Positions 10,417 to 22,467 are shown, counted from the stretch's first letter. The stretch is 64,000 bases of DNA from Azolla caroliniana (GCA_043228905.1 JBHGNT010000014.1:15624001-15688000), one strand, 5' to 3'. Numbers and translations are program-made. The notes: generated by a model not told the origin, from the sequence alone.

Positions 10417-10640
10417 AGACTTGGATGGAAATGAAATTAGGCCTATATAACATCATTTTCATTGTAGAACATGTTTTTTATATAGAACATATTTGTTATT
10501 TTACTAGTACTATTTAGCTTAAAACTCTATTTTTTTATCTTATTTTTATTTTTATTTTTTACTTTCGATGAATGGGTAAATATCCCATTTTTTGTTGTAA
10601 ACCATTTGTCTCATGGGCCAATTTTGGCCTTAGAAGACGT

Positions 10641-10668
10641 TTATATATATATATATATATATATATAT
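10641..10668 (+). repeat. (TA)n microsatellite at LINE A 3' end
   Basis: About 14 TA units right after the conserved LINE 3' UTR; LINE B has a GAAA/GA-rich tail in the same place. Confidence 0.9.
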
Positions 10669-11116
10669 CTTTCTTTCTCTCTACACACTACTAAGTGGAA
10701 TACCATTTTGGCTTTTTCACACTTAGCATGTATGGGGGATACATGTATAACAATCTCCCACTAAAAGGCCTAAACTAAGAGTACGAATAATGGAAGGTTG
10801 ACTTGTACAAGACCTAGACCTAGACCTCCCACCTGATGGGCATGTTATACAATGTACACGACAAGTGTGTAACGTAATGTAGTAAGTGATTCCCATCAAG
10901 TGACAACAATGCTCCAACACATCTTGTGGTAAGGCCTTGGTCAATGTCTCTGTGGCATTTTCACGAGAAACAATCTTCTCAAGGCTAATACAACCATTAG
11001 CTACACATTCCCGAATGAAATGGTATCGCATTCGAATATGTTTGGTCTTCGCATGATATATCGTATTCTTAACCAAAGCAATGCCACTCTGACTATCACA
11101 AAACAGTTTGGGTACA

Positions 11117-12157
11117 TGTTGCGGTGTAGTGGTGTGGCGTGTGCAATGTCAGAAAAAGTGAGGTTCCACGCATATCTCATGAAATAATGTATAAATAAAT
11201 AAAACCAAAATAATAAATAATAAGTAACTTGTAGTAGCTTAGTGGTTAAGGCTTTTAAGTATATGTAGAGAGTTGTAGAGTTTGTCTCTCTTCCTACAAA
11301 TCATTTTGCTTCTCTTCCATTTTTGTGATAAAGAAATAAAGAAAAAGCATGTAATGTTAAAATAAGGTCCTCTTTCCTCTATAAGAGAGGAGCGATAGGG
11401 ATTATTGGGGGGTCACCCATTTTGTCTTCTAAGGGTGTACCACTAGGGTTTCATCTTCTCCTCTTCTTCTTGATTTTAGGGTTTGGTAGCCTCCCTTTCT
11501 CCTTATTTCTTTCTCTTTCATCTTTTCCTTCTAGGATTAGGGTTTGAGAGCTTCTTCTTTCTACTTTTCTTCTTTTCTCCTCATTGCTTAACATACTAGA
11601 GGAGTTAAGATTTTAGGGTTTGTGAGTTTAGATTCTATTCTACTTCTTACTCAAGAGATTTTAGGGCTTGGATTCCTTCCACATTGGCTTCTTCAGCATC
11701 TCGGTGGTAGTCAACTCGGTAGCTGGTGGCGTAAGGGAGGTTGTAGTGGCATGAGGGCTACTCCGAATCGAGGCAACATAGCCGTTGGAAGTAGTCGAGC
11801 TTGGAGCCCACTAGACTCGCCTTCGCTAGACTATTTTAGCCTTGATTATTTCATAATGATTGTTGTAAAAACCACTAAAATCGTGGTGTCAAGCCTAGCA
11901 ATTCTAAAGAAAATAAAAACCCGTTTTGATTCATAGTTGTTTTTCTTAATCATGAAACTAATTCTATGTAAGAAAGAAAACCACTGAAATCGTGGTATTA
12001 AACTAATTGTTGTTTAAACGCCTATTTTATATCAAACTTATGTATATTTTCCCCATATCTTTCTCTTGATCTCCCACTTTGTCACTGTTTTTGTCTCCCC
12101 GGTCCAAGGCCCCGGTGGTCCCGTTCGAGCCACACACGCACACAAAACTTTGAGACA
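11117..12157 (+). repeat. 5' LTR of the short element
   Basis: Starts TGTTGCGG, ends ACA before TTGGTGAACCCG. Contains several TTAGGGTTT-like motifs (11460-11620) and matches 12352-13308 over most of its length, with small indels. Confidence 0.85.
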
Positions 12158-12351
12158 TTGGTGAACCCGACGTGAGAGAGAGGTAGGGGAGGACAAAGAC
12201 GGATGAAGACGAGATTATGTTGAAGTTGATGTTTGATTTCGTGAGGGCAAGGTGCAACGAAGGAAAGAAAACAAAGGTTGGCAACCTTTGGCCTCACCAC
12301 ATCACTTTCCTTTGGCACATGCTCGAGGATGTGCGGTTTGGTAGGGTTGGA

Positions 12352-13308
12352 TGTCGTGGTGTGGCATGTGCAATGTGAGAAAAAGCAAGGTTCCACGCAT
12401 ATCTCATGAAATAAGGTATAGATAAATAAAACCAAAAAAATAAATAATAAGTAACTTGTGATGAATTAAAAAGTATTTTGCTCCCATTCCATTTTTGTGG
12501 TAAAGAAAAAAAAAGCATGTAATGTTAAAATAGGCGCCTTTTTCCTCTATAAGATGGGAGGAATAGGGATTATTATGGGGTTGCCCATTTTGCCTTAGGG
12601 GTGTACCAATAGGTTTTCATCTTCTCATCTTCTTCTTGGGTTAGGGTTTTGTAGCCTCCCTTTCTCCTTATCACTTTCTCCTCCTTTTTTTTCTAGGGTT
12701 AGGGTTTGAGAGGTTCTACTTTTCTTCTTTTCTCGTCAACATATTAGAGGACATATGATTTTAGGGTTTGTGAGTTTTGATCCTATTATACTTCTTACTC
12801 GAGATTTTAGGGTTTGGATTTCTTAAACAATGGCCTTTTCGGCATCTCGGTGGTGGTCAACTCAGTGGCCAATTGCGGAAGGGAGGTTGTAGTGACACGA
12901 GGGCTACTCCGAATCGAGGGAACATAGCTGTCGGAAGTAGTCGAGCTTGGAGCCCAGTAGACTCGCCTTCGCGAGATTATTTTAGCCTTTGATTACTTCA
13001 TAATTGATTGTTGTAAAAACCACCTAAGTCGTGGGGTCAAGCCTGTAAATTCTGAAGAAAACAAAAACCCCTTTTGATTCATAGTTGTTTTTCTTAATCA
13101 TGAAACTAATTCTATGTAAGAAAGAAAACCACCGAAATCGTGGTATTAAACTAATTGTTGTTTAAACCCTATTTTATATAAAAATTTATGTATATGTCCC
13201 CCATGTCATTAACATCATAAGCTCCCACTTCCTCACCACTTTTGTCTCCCCGGTCCAAGGCCCCGCCTGTCCCGTTCGAACGACACATGCAAGCAAAACT
13301 TCGCGACA
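12352..13308 (+). repeat. 3' LTR of the short element
   Basis: Starts TGTCGTGG, ends GCGACA. It has diverged clearly from the 5' copy, so the insertion is old. Confidence 0.85.
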
Positions 13309-14454
13309 ACGGTATACCCATGTCACTAGCTAATCGAGATAGCCAAATTGCTTCCTTACATGCCTCACTGGCTACAACATACTCAGCCTTTGTCATTGAC
13401 AATGCGACACAATCTTGGAGATGGGATCTCCAAGCAATGGCACCTCCCATAATCTGAAAGATGTACCCTGAAGTAGATTTCCTACTGTCAGCGCATCTGG
13501 CATAATCTGGATCTGTTTATCCAATGGTAGAGGCATCCCCTTTACCTAAACAAAGGCACTTATCCTTAGTGCCACTCAGATATCTCAATATCAACTTGAC
13601 TGCATCCCAATGTTTCTTACCAAGATTTGACATGAATAGACTTACTGCTCCCACTACAAATGCAATGTCTGGTCGAGTAGCCACCATGGTGTACATAAGA
13701 CTCCCAACTACGGATTGATAAGGAACCCTGGACATGAATTCCTTGTCCTCATCAGACGTGGGGCAATCACATGTGCTCAGTTTTACATATGTAGGCAATG
13801 GAGTGCTCAACGGCTTTGCATTCTCCATATTAAACCTCTTGAGCACTTTCAATATGTACTCAGCCTGAGACAAGTAAATGCATCGCTTACTCCGATCATG
13901 AGTAATACGCATACCAAGAATATGTTTTGTGTCTCCCAAATCCTTCATGCCAAAAATTTGGCTCAAATTTTTCTTCAATAAGGATAACTCATCCTTGTTT
14001 TTACCAACAATAAGCATATCATCAACATAGAGTATCAACATAATGGAACTCTCATCTGAACATTTTTTCGTATAAAGGCAAGGATCCTCGTTGCTTCTAG
14101 TGCACCCTGAGTCTTCATAAAAGCATCAAACTTTTGGTACCACAATCTGGGTGACTGCTTAAGCCCATACAAACTCTTCTTGAGTTTACATACAAAATGT
14201 TCTTTTCCCAAGACTTCATGACCTTCTGGTTGTTCCATATAAATATCCTTATCAAGGTCCCCATGTAAAAAGGCCGTCTTCACATCCATTTGAACTAATT
14301 CCAAATCCTTATTTGCAGCCAATGAAAGCAACATACATAATGTAGTCATCTTAACTACAGGAGAGAAGGTTTCATCAAAATCAACTCCATGTTCTTGCTT
14401 GAAACCTTTGGCTACCAAGAGTGCTTTATACTTTGGGGAAACACTATCAGACGT

Positions 14455-15029
14455 TGTCGTGAAGATTTACGGCTATGGTGTGAAACTGGGATGGAATGGG
14501 CAAGTCGGCGGTGTGCAACATGTGCACATTTACAATGTAAAATGGTGTATAGAATAAAGAGGGGAAATTTATCCCACATTGTAAGGTCCCTCCCTCTTTG
14601 GGTTATAAAAGGAAGGGAGGGGTCACTTGTAAAGGGTTGCCTATTTTGAGTGAGAGAGGTATACCACTTAGGTCAAGGGTTTCTTTTTGGGTTTTAGGGT
14701 TTCGTCTAGGGTTTTACTATTCTTCTTCTTCTTCATACCATTTCGGGTTTAGGGTTTTGCTTAGGGTTGCTTCTTCATCATCTTCTTTACTTTACTTATC
14801 CAGTTAGGGTTTTCTTGTAATCGTTTTGGTGTGGCCTATGCTGCCTTGGTTGTAATTGTTCGCGGAGTCTTAATATAACTTGTTGTGTATCTTGCCTCCA
14901 TCTATCTTCTTGTTCCATCCATTCTATGTTTATGTCCTAATCTTTGTCCTCTCCTCTCGACCTAAGCTTCCATTCCCCCTCTACTCCCTAGTCCAAGACC
15001 CCCGCGGTCCCGCCTAAGATCTTACACGT
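14455..15029 (+). repeat. Solo gypsy LTR S (remainder at 31925-31944)
   Basis: Starts TGTCGTGAAG directly after ACGT (14451-14454). TATAAAAG lies near 14606, and there is a run of TAGGGTTT motifs (14690-14820). It is interrupted at ACGT (15026-15029) by G1. After G1 the ACGT repeats at 31921, the LTR ends GTGACA at 31944, and ACGT follows at 31945-31948. So S is flanked by ACGT and has no internal region. Confidence 0.75.
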
Positions 15030-15257
15030 TGTCGTGAAGAATACCGTCCCTAGGCGGAAACCGAGTTTAGCGCGTGTAAACCGGCCCTTACACGCGAGCA
15101 CACTTTTCGTTGTATGGTAAGTAAGTAGGTACAAGTCGGCTGAGGTGAAATCCTAGGTAGCACGCATTCAATAGGGAGAGAATCAAGATGTATCTCTGTC
15201 CAAAAGGACAGAGAATTAATGTGATGTAACGGATGATAACGGCCTCCCTTCTTGGGC

Positions 15258-15265
15258 TATAAAAG
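15258..15265 (+). promoter_or_regulatory. TATA box of the G1 5' LTR
   Basis: TATAAAAG, matched by the 3' LTR copy at 31459-31466. Copia C is inserted 20 bp downstream. Confidence 0.6.
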
Positions 15266-15284
15266 AGAGGGAGAGGAATGGAAA

Positions 15285-15324
15285 TGAAAACGTAAGTGTT
15301 TGCGGAAGCGTAAAACAGAGAACA

Positions 15325-15363
<39 letters not shown>

Positions 15364-15667
15364 AGAACACAATTTCAAAATTATATCAAGACTCTGTATA
15401 CACACTGTGCTAAGTGGCACTATTTATACAAGTCCTCTTGGGACTGACAGAAGTACCATGTACTTCAATGCTCACACGAGCATCTGACACTTACTACGAG
15501 ACTATAGCTACCTTGTAGTCTATCCTATGCTAGGCTTCCGATTGGACTTCTGGTTACGGATTGCACCCGGCCTCCACTGCTTGCCGGTTCGGTTGCTCAC
15601 AGTAATACCGATCCGTTTCGCCCGATCCGTCTCGCTTACTGGCTCCGGTTGAGCTTGCCACTCAACA
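15285..15667 (-). repeat. Copia C 3' LTR
   Basis: TGTTGAG...TTTTCA on the minus strand; contains a GA microsatellite at 15330-15361. It is shorter than the other LTR, mainly because it lacks a CCGGCT-rich duplication present near 21120-21150. Confidence 0.92.
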
Positions 15668-18600
15668 CTCCCCCTCAAGCTCAACCTGAGGTGGGGTCGT
15701 AGTGTCGACCTCTGTGGCAGTCGGTTCTTCCAACCGACTTCTCCTGGCGTTACTTCGCCTTGCTCGCGCTCCTAGTCCGGTCTGGTTCCGTTTGCCGCGA
15801 CCCCTTCGGTTCTGCGCGCCTCGACCCTTTCGGTCGGCATGTCTGCTCAATAGGCCCATCTTAGCACTCACGTTGCTGTGACTCCGGCGCTTGCCAATCC
15901 GTCGGTTCTCCCACGATGGCATCGACTTCCGCTGTGTCTGTGTCCCCTTGTCCTTCAGTCGATCCGACTCATCCGGATCCATCTGTTGATCCGAGTCAGC
16001 TGTCTCCGACTCGTTCCAGCTCTTGTCCGAATCGGTACACTCTGATTCGACTTCCAGCTTCAGGCCTCTCACCACATCGGACCACTTCCGAGTCTTGGCC
16101 TTCTCCATGCTTCCCTCGGCTTCTTCAGCCGGTGAACCGAAATCGAATTCTTCATTCGACTCCGCATCATGGTCAGTACCGTCGTGATGACCTCCGCACA
16201 ACATGCACTTCTCTTCCTGAGTGCACAATTCTTCTTCACAGCCGCTTGCTCCGACCTGTTCGGATGTGTCGACTTCCTTCGTCGACTCGACTTCCTTCAT
16301 CTTCTTGTCTCCTCTTCTTCCGGCTCTCCTCTTACCGACGGGTTCAACAGTTTTTTGGCCTTTGCCCGTTTCGATAGAGACTTTGCCCTTGCTTCTCCCC
16401 CTCAAGTGCGGCACGTCGAGATGCTGAATACCAAGCATGTCGGTAAAGTGCTGCAACTTGTCCGATCTGAGTGGCTTGGTGAAGATGTCGGCAACTTGCC
16501 GATCCGTATGAACATACCGTAGGTCAACTTCACCGCTCAGGACCCGCTCACGCACGAAGTGGTAGTGCACCTCGATGTGCTTTGTGCGAGCATGGAACAC
16601 AGGGTTCCTGGCGAGCTGCAGGCTGCTCATGTTATCGCAGTAAATCGGGATTGGGGTCGGTACCTCGATCCGCAAGTCTCGCAGCAGTCGCCGAAGCCAG
16701 ATGGCTTCACAAGTGGCAACGGTAGCGGCTCGGTACTCAGCCTCAGTGCTTGACAAAGCCACTGTGAGCTGCTTCTTGCTGCTCCACGCAACGGCCGCGC
16801 TACCTATGGAGAACATGTATCCGGAAGTGGAGCGGCGATCAGACGCATCGCCGGCCCAGTCAGCATCTGTGTAACCGACAAGCTCTTCGGGTATTTACCT
16901 CGCCGGTATAGTAGTCCCCGGTCCTTAGTGTCGTTGACATACCGTAATATTCGTTGCGCGCACTGAAGGTGCTCCACGGTCGGCTTCTGCATGAACTGAC
17001 TTACCATCCCGACCGGATAGTTGATGTCGGGTCGGGTGATGGTTAAGTAGATCAGGCTTCCGACAAGCTGTCGGAACCGTTTCTCATTGCAGGCCGGTCC
17101 GGAGTTGGGACGGAGCTTCTGGTTCCGGTCCAGGGGTGTGGAGACAGGTCGGCAATCCGTCATGCCGAACTTATACAGCATATTCAACACGTAATGTCAT
17201 TGTGAGAGCAATATGCCGTCGGGGGTCCGGATCACTTCGATCCCAAGAAAATAATGAAGGTCCCCCAGGTCCTTCATTTCGAATGCGTCCGACAACTGGG
17301 ACTTGACGCGGTTGATTTCGGGAAGACCAGGTCCGGTGATGACTAAATCATCCACATACAAGAGTATACATACCGGACCGTCAGAGCCTTGCCGGATGAA
17401 CAACGAAGAGTCTAACTTAGAGACAACAAATCCCAGCTTACGCAACCGGTGCGTGATCTTCGCGTTCCAGGCTCGGGGGGCTTGCTTCAAGCCGTAAAGC
17501 GACTTCTTCAGTCGGCATACCGCCGACTCATTCATCTCTGATTGAAATCCGGGGGGCTGAGTCATAAAGACTTCTTCTTCAAGCTCTCCTTGAAGGAAGG
17601 CGTTCTTCACATCCATCTGGTGAAGATGCCACCCCCTTGCCGCAGCAGCCGCCAGTACCACACGAACCGTCGTCATCTTCGCCACAGGAGCGAAGGTCTC
17701 GTCGTAGTCGATTTCGTGGGTCTGCGCGTATCCCTTCGCCACTAACCGGGCTTTGTACCGGTTAACAGAACCGTCGGCGTTGTACTTGACCTTGTACACC
17801 CACTTGCATCCGATCGGTTTACAGTGACGGGGAGGATCAACTAGGTCCCAAGTTTCGTTGGCATCGAGTGCCCGCATTTCTTCGTCCATAGCGGCACGCC
17901 AATTTGCGTCCTTTGCCGCTTCTGCGTAGCTCTCCGGCTCACGCACTTCTGTTACCTTAGTCATGTACGCATAATGATGCGCCATGTATTCATTGTACCC
18001 GTACCGCATGACGGGATTCTTCTGGCGGGTTGATCGGCGCAACGCACCGTCACCTAATTTGAGGCCCTGCTTGGCCAATTCGGTCTTCGTTGCCGAAGAT
18101 CTGCCTTTCTCCTTTCCGGAGTCGGATACGCACTGATCCAACTCATCGTTGTTGGTTTCGAATTCCGGCATCTTCCTCTTCCCCTTCTCTTTGCGCGTGA
18201 ACCGTTTCCTTGGTTCCTTGCACGGGGAGAGCATGGCAGAGTCTCCACCACTTGCCGTCTCTTCATCTGACTGGTCCAATCGACTCAGTCGCTCGTTCGG
18301 ACCACTCAACCGTAACGATTCCGGACCCTCAGCTTGAGTCCCGGCTTCATCATCCTCTGCCAGGGCTGATTCATGCTCACTGGCCTGATCTTCCAGCATT
18401 GGGTCGGGATCGGAAGTTGGAGTCAGTACAGAGTACCAGGATGCCGATTCATCGAACTCGACATCACGGCTAACTCGGACTTCCTTCGTCCAGGGGTTAT
18501 AGGACTTATACCCCTTTTGCTCTTGAGCATAGCCGACTAGGATGCATTTTTCCGATTTTGCATCCAGCTTTCTCCGCTTCTAATCCGGCACATGCACATA

Positions 18601-20658
18601 CGCTATGCTGCCGAATATCCGAAGGTGTCTTAAGTTCGGCTTGCACCCGAAATACAGCTCATGAGCTGACACCTTGTCACCAATGCGGTTTTGTATGTAG
18701 ACGGCCGTCCGGACCGCCTCCGCCCAGTAGAACCGGGGCATGCTCTTCTCCTCCAGCATTGCCCTTGCCGCTTCGACGAGAGTCCGGTTCTTCCTTTCGG
18801 CCACACTGTTTTGCTCCGGTGTGTATCTGCAGCTGAACTCTCGCCGAATTCCCTTCTGCTGCAGATAACCAGTGAATTGGCCGGAAAAATATTCCTTTCC
18901 GCCATCCGACCAAAGGCATTTGATCTTCCTCTCCGATTCCCGTTCCACCATCTTCTGGAGGCTCCGGAAACAGTCAAAGACTTCGCTCTTCCGCTCAATG
19001 AGGTAGATCCAAGTATGTTGAGTATAGTCGTCGATGAAGGAGACAAAGTATCGGCTCCCACCAAGGCTTACACTTTGTGCCGGTCCCTACACATCTGAAT
19101 GGATGAGATCGAGCTTGTTACGGCTCCGGTTCCGTTCGGTGGGGAATGGAAGCCGGTGTTGCTTCCCAAGTTGGTAGGCTTCACAAATTTCGGCTCTCCA
19201 GCCGTTGAACTTCGGCAAACCGAAAACGACTTGTTTCGATTGCAGGTCTTGAGGCCTATTCGCTTGTGCCACAGTCGATGTCCGACTCGACCTTCTGTCG
19301 TTTCGCGAACAGAGCGGTGCCAAAGTCATTTGTGTTGAGGATAAACATCCTCCCGTCTCTATGCCCTTGCGCAATGACTTCACCCTCATCCTCAATGAAG
19401 CACCCGAGGTGCGTAAACCGCACCTGCATCCCCTGGTCGACAATCTGACCGACGGACACCAGGTTCTTCGTGATTGTCAGAACGTGTAATACGTTCATCA
19501 ACTTCCCTTTCTGTCCGACGTGGCTTAGAGGGACTTCTCCGACGTGCACGATTGGGTGAGGAGTGTCGTCTCCGATTTTGACTACTCCTGGTTGATCCGG
19601 TTTCTCCAGAAAGGAGAACCACTCTTTGTGGCTCACATACCACACTTCCTCCGTTTTGGAAGTGGTCTTCTTCATTGAGTTTGCCTTGTGATTCATCACC
19701 AAGGCTGGCCCCTTACCGGCCTTTCCGGTTCCGGATCCTCCTGATCCATTTGCGTAGTGCGAGTTTTGTCGGCCATCCTTACCGGTCTTGCCGGATCCGG
19801 ATTTGTCCGAATCGGCACGCTTTCTCCAGCACTCGCTTTCCTTGTGGCCTTTTTGCCACAGTACCAACATTCCGTAGCGGATTTGTCTTGCCGGCTTCCG
19901 GCACTGCCTTGACTCCCCCTGCTTGTGGAAGTCCCGGAACTGCCGTCGGCACGCTCATAGTGCCTCCGTTCCTGCTCTTGCCGGCCGCCTCCATTGCGTG
20001 CCGACCCACCTCTTCCACCACGCCCACGGAGCCGATCCGTTCCCGTGTACAGCATTCGGCTGTCCGGGGATGCACTGGTAGATGCACCGGCGTGGTTCTC
20101 CTCTACAAGGAGCATCGACTGTAAGTCGAAGAATGAGGGGGTATTCTCCCTTGTACACACCGCAGTCCAGAACGCTCCGAACTTGGACGCCAGGCCTTCG
20201 AGGCATACCTGCACCATCTCGTCTTCCTCTACGGTAACATTGATAGAGGCGAGCGAGTCGCAGATCACCTTTATCCGGCCCGTGTAGTCTGCCACAGACA
20301 TGTTCTTCTGTCGAACATTGCTCAACTCCTGTCTGAGTTGAAGCTTCCGGGCAGTGGTACTTGCGGCGAAAACCTTTTTCAGGTTCCCCCAAGCATCCTT
20401 CGGTGTCTTGGCGTCACGGATGTGGCTGAGCAGCTGATCGCCGACACTGGACGCGAAGCAGTACATCACCCTGCTTGCCGCCTGTTCCCATACCGGGAAG
20501 TCCTTGTGTGCCGAGTCGGGCGCCGCATCATTCGCTCCTTCGACATAACTCCAGTACCCGTGTCCAAGCAGGTAATGGTGCATCTTGTAAGACTAGGATG
20601 CGTAATTGCTCCTGTCGAGCTTCTCCACCGGGAGCGACGTAGCCATGCCTCTATCCAT
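15662..20658 (-). pseudogene. Copia C gag-pol with long C-terminal extension
   Basis: Starts at ATG 20658 (MDRGMATS). A UBN2-type Gag follows, with an in-frame TAG at 20593-20595. The zinc knuckle CWYCGKKGHKESEC (about 19860) is cut by a frameshift. Protease and pre-integrase pieces lie at 19640-19090, integrase at 19060-18580 (SDGGKEYF, TPEQNSVAERKNRT). RT is 18399-17197, with YVDD at about 17347-17358 and a TGA at 17197-17199 where Arg is expected. A frameshift near 16875 precedes RNase H in a clean ORF from 16816. RNase H ends near residue 135 of that ORF ([13 protein letters not shown]), but the ORF continues another ~248 residues to TGA 15662, inside the LTR. This tail is charged, has [13 protein letters not shown] (C-x2-C-x3-H-x4-H) and ends Arg-rich. 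Confidence 0.88.
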
Positions 20659-20752
20659 GTCTTCTACTGTGTCTGTTTTCGACCTGTTAGGGTTTCCTTC
20701 TCAAGAGTAAATGTCTGCAGCAGAGGTTCTCAACCCTCGCGCTCTGATACCA

Positions 20753-21174
20753 TGAAAATGTAAGTGTTTGCGGAAGCGTAAAACAGAGAACAACAGAGAG
20801 AGAGAGAGAGACAGAGAGACAGAGAGACAGAGAGAGACAGAGAGAGCAGAACACAATTTCAAAATTATATCAAGACTCTGTATACACACTGTGCTAAGTA
20901 GCACTATTTATACAAGTCCTCTTGGGACTGACAGAAGTACCATGTACTTCAATGCTCACACGAGCATCTGACACTTACTACGAGACTATAGCTACCTAGT
21001 AGTCTATCCTATGCTAGGCTTCCGATTGGACTTCCGGTTACGGATTGCACCCGGCCTCCACTGCTTGCCGGTTCGGTTGCTCACCGTAATACCGATCCGT
21101 TTCGCCCGATCCGTCTCCTTACCGGCTCCGGCTTATTCAGCCGATCCGGCTCCGGTTGAGCTTGCCGCTCAACA
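20753..21174 (-). repeat. Copia C 5' LTR
   Basis: Starts TGTTGAGC at 21174 (minus strand) and ends TTTTCA at 20753, next to the primer site. GA-rich microsatellite at 20796-20847. Confidence 0.92.
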
Positions 21175-21622
21175 GGAAAGAATATCGCGTGTTAGAGAGG
21201 ACGAAGTGCTGTCGGACTGGGACCGAGCCCTTTTCCTCTGCCACTCTCGATAGCCATTTTTGCGCAGGTTTTCGGGAGGCTGACTCTACTCCGTGGAACG
21301 CCCGTGTGCTTCTGGCAGAGTCTCCATGCTGCTCTTCTGTGTGTGTGAGTGAACAGGCGACGGTGTTCACCTTGCCGGCCTGTTAGTTGTAACCATCTTG
21401 ATATATATATATATTTATATCCATACGTGTTCATATACTCGGACTTCTAGTCGTCTTGTTTTGCTATGTTGTTGGACTGTGATTCCTGTGTGCTCCCGTG
21501 TCTGTGCGTGTGCAAGTGCGCACGTTGCCTTTCCGTTCTCCTCCTTCTCAGCTATTTCTCGGTCCAAGACCCCGATGGTCCCGCCTCGTTCTCCACGCAC
21601 GCGCGTAACAATGCGACATATT

Positions 21623-21639
21623 TGGTGAACCCGACGTGA
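21623..21639 (+). other. Primer-site-like sequence of the gypsy G family
   Basis: TGGTGAACCCGACGTGA, 4 bases after the LTR end. The same sequence follows the 5' LTR of G2 (33670) and of the short element (12159). I could not match it to a specific tRNA 3' end. Confidence 0.6.
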
Positions 21640-21660
21640 AGGCGGCAGAGGAATAGAAAG

Positions 21661-22462
21661 ATGAGGGGGTCGGATCTCGCGGAAGCCATGGCTTCGGCTG
21701 TGGATCGGATAGTGAGTGTGCGTGAAGGTGCAAGCGCCCTCGATAGGGCTATTGAAGCGGTCGTCGGCATGATAGGCCGGTTCGGTGGGAAGGACACCAC
21801 GAGCTATTTGGAGGCCTACCGGGCAGAGATGGTAATGAGAGACATTCCGGAAGAAAGGCGACTCATTGGATTCCCTTGGGTGGCGATGCCGGGCATCCAT
21901 GCGGAGGTGGTCGAGGTATGGGCTGAGAGCCGGACCTGGCAAGAGTTTGAAGGTCGGCTCCTCGAAAAATATGGGCTTGATGACGCGCTTTGGCTCTTGA
22001 AACGGGATTTCATGGAATGGGTCAGTGCTCCTCCGGGAGTTTGAAGAACGCTTTGCGTGTCTTTCGGCACTCGATCAGACCGTACTAGACACAAGTCGCA
22101 TCCTGCTGTTCGTTAAGTCGGTGGATGCGAGGGACCGGGAGCAAGTGGGTCTCCTGGTGGAGATTGATGATGGGCTGACGGCCGACTGGGCCGTGGTGAA
22201 GAGAGTCTGTGGCCGTTTCGACAAACGGCGAGAGTGGGTCGATAAAGGATCAACAAGGGCGGGCTCTGTAGCAGCAAGGAAACTCGAGCCAACCCTACCA
22301 ACGCGAAGGGAAGAGACCAGAGACTGGCTCGAGACCGGATCGACATCGACCGGCATGGTCAAAGGCTCGTCCGGAGGAGCAGCTCTAGAGGAGCTGACTA
22401 GGATGGTAAAGGACCTCTAGATTGCACAGGCACGGAGGGACGATGACAAACGGGCCCGTGAC
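21661..22462 (+). pseudogene. G1 gag, N-terminal part
   Basis: ATG at 21661 (MRGSDLAEAMASAV). Residues align with the G2 gag (YLEAYRAEMVMRDIPEERR against FLDAYKREMNQRDVSEARQ). A frameshift near 22030 moves the frame to the piece starting LLREFEERFACL. A stop at 22418-22420 precedes the copia D insertion point. The gag resumes at 27868. Confidence 0.85.
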
Positions 22463-22467
22463 CGAAG

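Larger units (their letters stand above)
7235..10670 (+). mobile_element. LINE A, 5'-truncated non-LTR retrotransposon
   Basis: Begins inside the endonuclease domain and ends after a 3' UTR with a (TA)n tail at 10641-10668. It shares order and sequence with LINE B (43235-46087, minus), including the UTR around 10480-10640. Flanking duplications are not evident. The 3' end directly meets a copia LTR fragment (10672-10752). Confidence 0.88.
11117..13308 (+). mobile_element. Non-autonomous gypsy-like element with long LTRs and ~195-bp internal region
   Basis: Two roughly 1-kb direct repeats flank an internal region of 12158-12351. The interior starts TTGGTGAACCCGACGTGAG, the same primer-site-like sequence used by gypsy G1 and G2, and ends in a purine-rich TTTGGTAGGGTTGG before TGTCGTGG. 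There is no coding sequence. It interrupts the copia RNase H frame between the codons for MGIP and VPKLF. The interior contains a 9-bp inverted repeat CAAAGGTTG/CAACCTTTG at 12272-12290. The target-site duplication is no longer clear. Confidence 0.82.
10672..14450 (-). mobile_element. Copia AB, 3' half (RT, RNase H, start of 3' LTR)
   Basis: Minus strand. Contains the start of a 3' LTR (TGTTATACATGT... from 10752 leftwards, only about 80 bp) preceded by a purine-rich tract. Coding order from 14450: RT from about residue 120 (SDSVSPKYKA, LVAKGFKQEHGVDFDETF), YVDD at about 14030, RNase H split by an insertion at 11117-13308, and the tail KTKHIRMRYHFIRE at 11040. The 5' half of what seems to be the same element lies at 39733-43129. 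Its left end is ACGT (14451-14454) next to LTR S. Confidence 0.8.
10760..14450 (-). pseudogene. Copia AB pol fragment: RT and RNase H
   Basis: Pieces 14450-14035 and 14041-13517 are the RT palm. The catalytic box reads MLILYVDDMLIVG; the frames overlap with a shift near 14040. Piece 13450-13310 gives RNase H (VALSMTKAEYVVASEACKEAIW, LASDMGIP). After the inserted element, 11110-10760 gives VPKLFCDSQSGIALVKN and the C-terminus. The ~180 bp encoding the start of RT (before SDSVSPKYKA) are absent. Confidence 0.85.
15285..21174 (-). mobile_element. Copia C, structurally complete, inserted in the G1 5' LTR
   Basis: Flanked by a perfect 5-bp duplication GGAAA (15280-15284 and 21175-21179). LTRs are 15285-15667 and 20753-21174. 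Reading the minus strand, a primer site TGGTATCAGAGCGCG follows the 5' LTR and the purine tract GAGCTTGAGGGGGAG precedes the 3' LTR. The composition is GC-richer than the flanks. Confidence 0.95.
15030..21618 (+). repeat. Gypsy G1 5' LTR, split by copia C
   Basis: Left part 15030-15284; right part resumes with the duplicated GGAAA at 21175-21179 and continues to GCGACA at 21618. The joined length is about 694 bp against 690 bp for the 3' LTR. Confidence 0.9.

Noticed and set aside
15926-16522. Plus-strand ORFs of 117-153 aa with Ser/Pro-rich sequence
   Set aside because: Antisense shadows of the open copia C C-terminal extension.
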